Source: Lachnoclostridium phytofermentans
GTDB taxonomy: Bacteria > Bacillota > Clostridia > Lachnospirales > Lachnospiraceae
NCBI GenBank assembly: GCA_003526525.1
Contig: DPVV01000246.1
Location: 1-9,288 of the forward strand
Reading direction: 5' to 3'
DNA length: 9,288 nt
Below, in pieces: positions 4,144 through 9,288 of the stretch. The translations under genes and the position numbers were made by a program. The notes beneath the pieces are model-generated. The model ran no database searches and was not told the DNA's origin. It saw only the letters and a program-made list of their open reading frames with translations. Position 1 is the first letter of the stretch, and the number at the start of each line of letters is the position of its first letter.

Positions 4144-6021
4144 ATGAAAATCAATCAGGAAAAGTGGAATTTGCCATCTTATATCAGGGATATTTTAACT
4201 GAGAGCAAACACGTATACTACCCACGTTCGAAGAAGGAGCTGATACATATGGCTTTTGGTGGAGAAGATGTGGACACTTATGAGGTGGCTTATGAAGTAC
4301 CGGGCAAGGGTAACATTGTAGAAGCAACGGTTACTCGTTGTAAAAATGGTATTGTAGTAAATTATCCGGACGACTATATGCGTAGACGTGACCCAGATTG
4401 TCTATTAGTTGCCGATAAAAATGATACAGACAAGCCTAAGTACGATGATGTTTACAATCAAGATTTTGAGCCACTTCGTCAAGAAACATTCCAATGGTTA
4501 AAAAGACAAAAGCTTATTGTGTTTGCTTTTAAGTCTGGTGGTGAGGAATATGGTTATGATACCTTATTGGTTTCTCCAGCAAATGCGGGATTCTTTGCTT
4601 GCGCTGTAGCAGATTTACAGGGCTTTACCAGTATGCATGACATTACGGAGGACTTCAATCCAAAGGCTGTTATTTTCTTAGCGCCTCCATTCCGTCATAC
4701 TCACTTTGATGGTAAGCAAATTGTAATTCACAATCGTTTGACAGGAATTCATGAGTTGTTCTCCTATAACTTATATCCAGGCCCAAGTGCGAAGAAGGGT
4801 ATTTACGGCGTTTTACTTAACATTGGTGAAAATGAAGGTTGGACAACCGTTCATGCGTCTACTGTTAAGGTTATTACCCCATACGATAATGAAATTGTTA
4901 TTATGCATGAAGGTGCATCTGGCGGTGGAAAGAGTGAGATGATCGAGCATGTCCACCGTGAGATGGATGGTCGTATTTTACTTGGTAAAAATACAGTAAC
5001 TGGTGAGAAAACATTTATTGAGTTATCAGAATCATGTGAATTAAGACCTGTTACCGACGATATGGCAATTTGTCATCCAAAGATGCAAAACGATAGTAAA
5101 AAACTTGTTGTAAAGGATGCAGAGCAAGGCTGGTTCTTACGTTGTGACCATATTAAGAGTTATGGTACTGCCCCACAGTATGAAAAGATTTTTATTCATC
5201 CACAAGAGCCATTGGTATTTTTAAATCTCCAGGGTGTACCTAATTCTACTTGTCTTGTTTGGGAGCATACATTAGATTCTAATGGAAAACCTTGTCCAAA
5301 CCCAAGAGTAGTTCTTCCAAGACGCTTGGTTCAGAATGTTATTGATGAGCCTGTAGAAATTGATGTTAGAAGCTTTGGGGTTAGAACACCAGCTTGTACA
5401 AAGAAGAAGCCTTCTTACGGTATTCTTGGTATGTTCCACATCTTACCTCCAGCACTTGCTTGGTTATGGAGATTGGTTGCGCCAAGAGGATATAACAATC
5501 CAAGTATCACTTCTTCCGAAGGTATGACAAGTGAAGGAGTAGGATCTTACTGGCCATTTGCAACTGGTAAGATGGTAGAGCAGGCAAACCTTCTTATGGA
5601 GCAGATATTAAATTCAAGTCATACTCGTTATTTACTCATTCCAAATCAACACATTGGCGCTTATGAAGTTGGATTTGTGCCACAGTGGGTAGCAAGAGAG
5701 TATATTGCTAGAAGAGGTAGTGCAAAATTTAAACCAGAGCATTTAGTAGAAGCTCGTTGTTCAGTTCTTGGTTATGGACTTGGATCACTTAAGGTAGATG
5801 GCCAGTACATCCGTAAGGCATTTTTACAACCAGAGATGCAGCAAGAAGTTGGTATCGAAGGCTATGATGCTGGCTCTAAGATACTTCTTGATTTCTTCAA
5901 GGCAGAAGTTGAGAAATTCTTAACTCCAGAACTTCATGAGACAGGTAGAAAGATAATTGAATTATTACTTTCTGACGCTACTGTTCAAGAATACAATGAT
6001 TTATTGCCAATGAGATATTAA
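4144..6021 (+). CDS. DUF4914 family protein, HPr-kinase/PEPCK-like P-loop
   Basis: A 625-residue soluble protein. The ATG at 4144 is preferred, with AGTGAGG ending 6 bp upstream; a GTG at 4132 with its own AGGAAG would add four residues. Overall it matches, from memory, the DUF4914 family of Clostridia, whose biochemical role has not been established. Residues 257-265 read GASGGGKSE, a perfect Walker A loop of the type found in HPr kinase and PEP carboxykinase. At residues 305-306 a TDDMAI segment after a hydrophobic stretch fits the acidic kinase-2 position of that superfamily. The N-terminal ~250 residues and the C-terminal ~300, with conserved-looking blocks such as WPFATGKM and LIPNQHIGAYEVGF, match nothing else I recognise. 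A nucleotide-dependent kinase or carboxykinase-like reaction is inferred. It stands alone between a terminator-like hairpin upstream and a long hairpin downstream. Confidence 0.85.
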   Translation: MKINQEKWNLPSYIRDILTESKHVYYPRSKKELIHMAFGGEDVDTYEVAYEVPGKGNIVEATVTRCKNGIVVNYPDDYMRRRDPDCLLVADKNDTDKPKYDDVYNQDFEPLRQETFQWLKRQKLIVFAFKSGGEEYGYDTLLVSPANAGFFACAVADLQGFTSMHDITEDFNPKAVIFLAPPFRHTHFDGKQIVIHNRLTGIHELFSYNLYPGPSAKKGIYGVLLNIGENEGWTTVHASTVKVITPYDNEIVIMHEGASGGGKSEMIEHVHREMDGRILLGKNTVTGEKTFIELSESCELRPVTDDMAICHPKMQNDSKKLVVKDAEQGWFLRCDHIKSYGTAPQYEKIFIHPQEPLVFLNLQGVPNSTCLVWEHTLDSNGKPCPNPRVVLPRRLVQNVIDEPVEIDVRSFGVRTPACTKKKPSYGILGMFHILPPALAWLWRLVAPRGYNNPSITSSEGMTSEGVGSYWPFATGKMVEQANLLMEQILNSSHTRYLLIPNQHIGAYEVGFVPQWVAREYIARRGSAKFKPEHLVEARCSVLGYGLGSLKVDGQYIRKAFLQPEMQQEVGIEGYDAGSKILLDFFKAEVEKFLTPELHETGRKIIELLLSDATVQEYNDLLPMRY

Positions 6022-6061
6022 TAAAACAGTTATTTTGCTTGTAGTGATATAAGTACCCAAA

Positions 6062-6135
6062 AAGAGCGGGTGCAAATGGAATATTCTAAGGAGAAGCCAA
6101 TCGGCTTTCGGAGGATTCTGTTTGTACTCGCTTTT
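6062..6135 (+). terminator. 21-bp long hairpin after the DUF4914 gene
   Basis: Bases 6062-6082 pair with 6115-6135 over 21 bp, including several G-U pairs; the core is AGCGGGTGCAAA (6065-6076) against TTTGTACTCGCT (6121-6132). A small inner hairpin AAGCC-AATC-GGCTT (6094-6107) tops it. The descending arm ends in TTTT, so it can act as terminator for the DUF4914 gene. The length is far more than termination needs, which also fits a small palindromic intergenic element. G-U pairs favour an RNA-level function on the plus strand. Confidence 0.6.
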
Positions 6136-6139
6136 ATTC

Positions 6140-6494
6140 ATGGTAAGGTTGTTGAAGATGATTTAAATATTAATAACATGCTGAGGAAGCCTTAGAGGAA
6201 GCTGGCTATAAGGTGGTTTAGGCATATTCGGGTAACCGAAGCCACGCTAAATGTAGGGGTAGGCGAGTGAATCGAAATGTAGAGAAATCGCAGGATGAAA
6301 CAAATCAATGTCTTTCTCATAAAGGCTTATTATTGGATCGTAGTTCTTATGAAGTTAGATTAGCAGGAAAATTGATACCACTTACCAAACAGGAATATAA
6401 GATACTAGAACTGTTACTTCTTCATCCAAATAAGGTTTTTAGTTAGCAGGAGATTTATAATTATGCATGGGAGGAGAACTTTATCGGTGTAGAG
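6140..6494 (+). pseudogene. Broken OmpR/PhoB-type response regulator
   Basis: Remains of a DNA-binding response regulator of a two-component system. From 6145 one frame reads KVVEDDLNINNML, the start of a receiver domain with its acidic pair. A one-base loss near 6186 shifts the frame, which then reads EALEEAGYKVV, a stop TAG at 6219, and AYSG. About 80 receiver residues, including the phosphorylated Asp, are missing. The same frame continues with the winged-helix domain: GLLLDRSSYEVRLAGKLIPL, LTKQEYKILELLLLHPNKVF, another TAG at 6444, then QEIYNYAWEENFIGVE. There the sequence changes to an ABC ATPase. No ribosome binding site is preserved. The likely neighbour was a BceRS-like or lantibiotic-immunity module, in which regulator, kinase and ABC transporter genes sit together; that is inferred. 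Confidence 0.88.
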
Positions 6495-6764
6495 TTATTT
6501 GGTGTTGATTGCAATAAACAGAAAGAATTATTTTCAAGAATTGGGGTTTTGATTGAGGCACCGGGGTTATTTCCCAATATGACTGCGTTTGAAAATCTAA
6601 AGATGAAGTGTATTAGCCTTGGGATTAAGGATGATAATTATATCCATGAAATCATTGAGCTTGTAGGCTTAAAAGGTGTAGATAAGAAAAAGACAAAAAA
6701 TTATTCGTTTGGTATGAAACAGAGACTACTCTACTGGAAAATGAAAAAAGCAGGTATAAAGTGA
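6495..6764 (+). pseudogene. ABC transporter ATPase fragment (BcrA-like), fused to the regulator remnant
   Basis: The frame of the broken regulator continues without a stop into LFGVDCNKQKELFSRIGVLI, EAPGLFPNMTAFENLKMKCI and, near the end, NYSFGMKQRL. These are the Q-loop region, helical domain and signature segment of the BcrA/LanF-type ATPases that export peptide antibiotics. Everything before (Walker A, about 55 residues) and after the signature (Walker B, switch) is missing, so it cannot hydrolyse ATP. After QRL the frame reads only LYWKMKKAGIK before TGA, running into a terminator stem, which indicates a second deletion. It has lost its kinase and permease neighbours. Confidence 0.88.
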
Positions 6765-6807
6765 TTTCAAAGAAAGTTTCTAAAAAATCACTTTGTACCT
6801 GTTTTTT
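6745..6807. terminator. Bidirectional 23-bp terminator hairpin
   Basis: Bases 6745-6767 pair with 6785-6807 over 23 bp with two G-U pairs; the core is CAGGTATAAAGTGATTT against AAATCACTTTGTACCTG. T-runs flank both sides, so it can end plus-strand transcripts from the pseudogene area and minus-strand transcription of the ABC-F gene that stops at 6843. The stop codon of the ATPase fragment lies inside the left arm. Confidence 0.85.
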
Positions 6808-6842
6808 CATGTTGATATAGTATTATTGGCTAAGACATCTCA

Positions 6843-8396
6843 TCAAATCTTAGTTGACCAATTGCTGCAATCAATAACTTTCGTTGCAAAACCTTCATAA
6901 AAGTCTGGCTCATGGCAGATCAATAGGATACTTCCTTTGTATTCTCTAAGGGCACGTTTCAATTCATCTTTTGCTTCTACATCTAGGTGGTTTGTAGGCT
7001 CGTCAAGGAGTAAAATGTTAGTTTCTCGGTTAATTAGCTTACAAAGTCTAACTTTTGCTTGTTCTCCACCGCTTAATACACGAACCTGGCTTTCTATATG
7101 TTTTGTTGTAAGTCCGCATTTTGCAAGAGCGGTACGCACTTCATACTGTGTCCAGGATGGAAACTCGCGCCAGAGTTCTTCAATACAGGTATTGTTTTTC
7201 GCACCTGTCATTTCTTGTTCAAAATATCCCTGATAAAGATAGTCACCTAGGGTTACGTTACCGTTTAATGAAGGTATGAATCCTAAGATACTCTTCATCA
7301 ATGTTGTTTTTCCGATACCATTCGCACCCTTTAATACAATTCTATCACCACGTTCCATAGAGAAAGTAATTGGATTTGATAGTGGTTCATCATAACCAAT
7401 AACCAAATGCTCTGTCTGGAAGATGTAACGGCTTGCAGCTCGAGCTTCTTTAAAATGAAACTCTGGCTTTGGTTTTTCTTTTGCCAATTCAATAACATCC
7501 ATCTTGTCTAGTTTTTTCTGACGAGACATCGCCATATTACGGGTAGATACACGTGCTTTATTGCGGGCAACGAAGTCTTGTAGTTCGCTGATTTCTTGTT
7601 GTTGCTTTTTATAGGCAGATTCTAATTGCGCTTTTTTCATTGCATAAACTTCTTGGAACTTATCATAATCTCCGACGTAACGATTTAGTTCACCGTTTTC
7701 CATATGATAAATAAGATTAATTACACTATTTAAGAATGGGATATCATGTGAAATTAAGATAAATGCGTTTTCATACTCTTGTAAATAGCGCTTAAGCCAT
7801 TCAATGTGCTCTACGTCTAAGTAGTTTGTTGGCTCATCGAGAAGGAGAATATCTGGCTTTTCAAGAAGTAGTTTTCCTAATAAAACTTTAGTTCTTTGAC
7901 CACCACTTAGGTCAGTAACATCTTTATCCAAACCAATGTCGGTAAGTCCAAGAGCTCGTCCGATTTCTTCAACCTTAGAGTCAATAATATAAAAATCATG
8001 GGCATCTAAAAGGTCTTGAATCGTTCCGAATTCCTCCATAAGCTCGGCCATCTTTTCATCCGAGGCATCCGCTAAATCATTACAGATGGAATTCATTTTA
8101 GTTTCTAATTCAAATAAGAAGTTAAAAGCAGATTTTAGTACATCGCGGATTGACATTCCTTTTTCTAACACAGAGTGCTGATCAAGATAGCCAACACGAA
8201 CATTTTTTGACCATTCAATCGTACCTTCATCTGGCATAAGTTTATCGGTTATAATATTCATAAAAGTAGATTTACCTTCACCATTTGCTCCGATAAGCCC
8301 AATATGTTCCCCCTTTAACAGACGGAAGGATACATCGTGAAAAATCATTCGCTCACCAAAACCGTGATTTAGGTTCGTTACATTTAATATACTCAT
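6843..8396 (-). CDS. ABC-F family ATPase, YfmM-like
   Basis: A 517-residue cytosolic protein with two ABC domains and no membrane segment, the layout of ABC-F proteins that bind the ribosomal E site and affect translation or protect against ribosome-targeting antibiotics. Domain 1: Walker A GANGEGKS (36-43), LSGGQ (163-167), Walker B ILLLDEPTN (183-191). Domain 2: Walker A GANGIGKT (357-364), LSGGE (441-445), Walker B ILLLDEPTNHLD (461-472). Residues about 235-325 form the charged linker (P-site tRNA interaction motif), including ARVSTRNMAMSRQKKLDKMD. Length and N-terminus fit the B. subtilis YfmM type better than resistance factors such as Vga or Lsa, as far as I recall. All ATPase residues are intact. 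GAGGT lies 5 bp before the ATG. The long leader upstream contains hairpins and a possible small reading frame, so attenuation-type control is possible. Confidence 0.93.
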   Translation of the reverse strand: MSILNVTNLNHGFGERMIFHDVSFRLLKGEHIGLIGANGEGKSTFMNIITDKLMPDEGTIEWSKNVRVGYLDQHSVLEKGMSIRDVLKSAFNFLFELETKMNSICNDLADASDEKMAELMEEFGTIQDLLDAHDFYIIDSKVEEIGRALGLTDIGLDKDVTDLSGGQRTKVLLGKLLLEKPDILLLDEPTNYLDVEHIEWLKRYLQEYENAFILISHDIPFLNSVINLIYHMENGELNRYVGDYDKFQEVYAMKKAQLESAYKKQQQEISELQDFVARNKARVSTRNMAMSRQKKLDKMDVIELAKEKPKPEFHFKEARAASRYIFQTEHLVIGYDEPLSNPITFSMERGDRIVLKGANGIGKTTLMKSILGFIPSLNGNVTLGDYLYQGYFEQEMTGAKNNTCIEELWREFPSWTQYEVRTALAKCGLTTKHIESQVRVLSGGEQAKVRLCKLINRETNILLLDEPTNHLDVEAKDELKRALREYKGSILLICHEPDFYEGFATKVIDCSNWSTKI

Positions 8397-8411
8397 TCTG
8401 ACCTCAATTCT

Positions 8412-8425
8412 GGCGCTTTAGCGCC
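8412..8425 (-). promoter_or_regulatory. GC-rich hairpin beside the ABC-F ribosome binding site
   Basis: GGCGC and GCGCC pair around a 4-nt loop in an otherwise AT-rich leader, about 6 bp upstream of the GAGGT ribosome binding site on the minus strand. No T-run follows in the direction of the ABC-F gene, so it is not a terminator for that gene. It may shape access to the ribosome binding site. Confidence 0.45.
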
Positions 8426-8444
8426 CTTTTATAACAATAGTAAT

Positions 8445-8486
8445 TTATGCGATATCACAAATTACCGGTTGAAAAACCTTGTTCAT
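8445..8486 (-). CDS. Possible leader peptide of the ABC-F gene
   Basis: Inside the predicted ABC-F leader the minus strand carries AAGGAG (8498-8503). It is followed 11 nt later by ATG at 8486 opening a 13-residue frame, MNKVFQPVICDIA, or 7 nt later by TTG at 8490 opening an 11-residue frame, MNEQGFSTGNL. The good Shine-Dalgarno site with no other gene to serve makes a short translated leader plausible, as seen in front of some ABC-F and macrolide-resistance genes. Which start is used, if any, cannot be decided from sequence alone. Confidence 0.3.
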   Translation of the reverse strand: MNKVFQPVICDIA

Positions 8487-8492
8487 TCAACC
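8467..8492 (-). promoter_or_regulatory. Inverted repeat in the ABC-F leader
   Basis: GGTTGAA (8467-8473) and TTCAACC (8486-8492) are perfect 7-bp complements around a 12-nt loop. On the minus strand the first arm lies between the AAGGAG site and the ATG of the possible leader peptide, so ribosomes translating the peptide would melt it. It fits an attenuation or translational control element, but an alternative competing fold could not be verified. Confidence 0.4.
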
Positions 8493-8536
8493 TAATGCTC
8501 CTTATATATTGAATTCAGTAGGTGCAAAACATGTAC

Positions 8537-8565
8537 ATTATAGACGATATAGAGGTAAATTACAA
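8537..8565 (-). promoter_or_regulatory. Promoter of the ABC-F gene
   Basis: On the minus strand TTGTAA (8560-8565) is followed after exactly 17 bp by TATAAT (8537-8542), a perfect -10 box. The expected start near 8530 gives a leader of about 134 nt before the ABC-F ATG. A short palindrome AAGAGA-TT-TCTCTT (8564-8577) overlaps the -35 box and could be an operator. Confidence 0.65.
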
Positions 8566-8663
8566 GAGATTTCTCTTTAGCAGGCTTGGACTATATTAAC
8601 AATTTTATAAAAGAATTAAGTTAGAATTATTAAAAATTTAATGGGATATTAATGAAACCATCA

Positions 8664-8692
8664 TTTACGGGAGATTCTAGTTGTGTTAGAAT
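8664..8692 (+). promoter_or_regulatory. Promoter of the HAAS/DUF1700 gene
   Basis: TTTACG (8664-8669), a 17-bp spacer and TAGAAT (8687-8692); four and five of six bases match the consensus. The predicted start near 8699 lies directly before the AAAGGAG ribosome binding site (8703-8709), so the leader is very short. It is divergent from the ABC-F promoter about 100 bp away. Confidence 0.5.
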
Positions 8693-8716
8693 GTTTTTTA
8701 TTAAAGGAGATAACAT

Positions 8717-9229
8717 ATGACAATACAAGAATTTTTAAATCAATTAAGAGATAGCTTGGATGGCGAACTCCCTTACAACGAAATTGTTTCCAATATCAAT
8801 TATTATAGAGATTATATGAATTCGAAAAAGGGGGAGCAGTCTGAAGAAGAAATTACAGCAGGGATAGGTGACCCTCGTTTGATTGCAAGAACTATCATTG
8901 ATACTTATAAGATGAACCATGATAATAAGGTACATTATCAATCCTATAGCTATTCGGATGGAGGTAATTATCAATCTGCGAATTCCTCAAATGCAAATTA
9001 TGATCGAGAAAGCGATAGAAAGAAGGATCCAAATCATTCCGTATTTAAGACAATTGGAATGAAAGGCTGGCTTGGTTGTTTGATTAGTTTATTTATCTTA
9101 TTTATTGTATTAGGCGCAGTATTCTGGATTGGTGCTATTGCATTTAAGGTATTTTTTAAATTTGTTCTTCCTGTTATTTTAATTGTTGCAGGAATTTCTT
9201 ATCTTAGCAATCGATTTAAAAGACGATGA
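8717..9229 (+). CDS. HAAS/DUF1700 domain membrane protein
   Basis: A 170-residue protein. Residues 1-65 are a HAAS (DUF1700) domain, with the typical MTIQEFLNQLRDSL start, a YYRDYM motif and the EEEITAGIGDPRLIARTIID block. In this family the domain is usually linked to PadR-type regulators and to putative adhesin-like DUF4097 proteins, possibly in envelope stress responses. Residues 66-116 are a polar Ser/Asn/Tyr-rich linker, followed by two hydrophobic segments (about 117-137 and 139-163) and a basic end NRFKRR, so the HAAS head likely lies in the cytoplasm. AAAGGAG is 7 bp upstream of the ATG. No PadR gene is next to it, unlike the usual arrangement. A GAGGAG overlapping its stop suggests a translated gene directly downstream. 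Confidence 0.87.
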   Translation: MTIQEFLNQLRDSLDGELPYNEIVSNINYYRDYMNSKKGEQSEEEITAGIGDPRLIARTIIDTYKMNHDNKVHYQSYSYSDGGNYQSANSSNANYDRESDRKKDPNHSVFKTIGMKGWLGCLISLFILFIVLGAVFWIGAIAFKVFFKFVLPVILIVAGISYLSNRFKRR

Positions 9230-9247
9230 GGAGAAATTTTAGTAATC

Positions 9248-9288
9248 ATGAAAAATTATAAAAAAATAAGAAAAAGTACGCTTCGCGA
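9248..9288 (+). CDS. Start of a further gene, cut by the window end (partial)
   Basis: GAGGAG (9228-9233) overlaps the stop of the HAAS gene, and an ATG at 9248 opens a frame reading MKNYKKIRKSTLR up to the window edge. The basic start would suit a membrane or secreted protein. The 14-bp distance between ribosome site and ATG is longer than ideal, so another start is possible. DUF4097-type genes often follow HAAS genes, but too little is visible to name it. Confidence 0.4.
   Translation, partial: MKNYKKIRKSTLR

Noticed and set aside
4751..4942. 63-codon frame inside the DUF4914 gene
   Set aside because: It is a shifted-frame shadow of a gene whose own frame carries a perfect P-loop.
6937..7233. 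98-codon plus-strand frame opposite the ABC-F gene
   Set aside because: It is antisense to the second ABC domain, whose Walker and signature motifs establish the minus-strand frame.
8744..8974. 76-codon minus-strand frame opposite the HAAS gene
   Set aside because: The plus-strand frame has a ribosome binding site and recognisable HAAS domain; the opposite frame has neither.

Overview
The window looks like chromosomal DNA of a low-GC, Gram-positive anaerobe of the class Clostridia, most likely a Lachnospiraceae or Lachnoclostridium-type genome. The evidence is the 23S rRNA 3' end, tRNA genes without encoded CCA, AT-rich spacers, strong AGGAGG-like ribosome binding sites, and a set of firmicute families (DUF6774-like, split LysO, DUF4914, YfmM-like ABC-F, HAAS/DUF1700). 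The genus is inferred, not proven.

Region 1 (1-1157): the last ~47 nt of a 23S rRNA gene, then eight tRNA genes in one direction (Asn-GTT, Glu-TTC, Thr-TGT, CAT [Met or Ile2], Asp-GTC, Val-TAC, Leu-TAA, Arg-ACG), closed by a good rho-independent terminator. No 5S gene lies between the 23S end and the tRNAs. Two near-consensus promoters (73-101 and 224-252) lie just in front of tRNA-Asn and tRNA-Glu. A 17-nt copy of the 5' end of tRNA-Thr precedes the intact gene, and most spacers contain hairpins.

Region 2 (1158-3105): a quiet spacer, a small protein with a DUF6774-like head and a long Asn/Lys/Asp/Ser tripeptide-repeat tail, and on the minus strand a two-gene operon encoding the N- and C-terminal parts of a LysO-type lysine exporter.

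Region 3 (3106-4143): about 1 kb without a protein gene. It holds up to four plus-strand terminator-like hairpins and one well-formed promoter-to-terminator unit of about 110 nt (3562-3705), which is the best candidate for an unannotated small RNA.

Region 4 (4144-6807): a large DUF4914-type protein with an HPr-kinase/PEPCK-like P-loop, a very long hairpin behind it, and then the wreck of a two-component/ABC-transporter locus. An OmpR-type response regulator with a frameshift, two stops and an internal deletion is fused in frame to an ABC ATPase fragment that has lost Walker A and everything after the signature motif. A 23-bp bidirectional terminator hairpin follows.

Region 5 (6843-9288): an intact ABC-F protein on the minus strand with a ~130-nt structured leader, and divergently a HAAS/DUF1700 membrane protein followed by the first codons of another possible gene. 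No intact mobile element, CRISPR array or restriction/defence system was seen.
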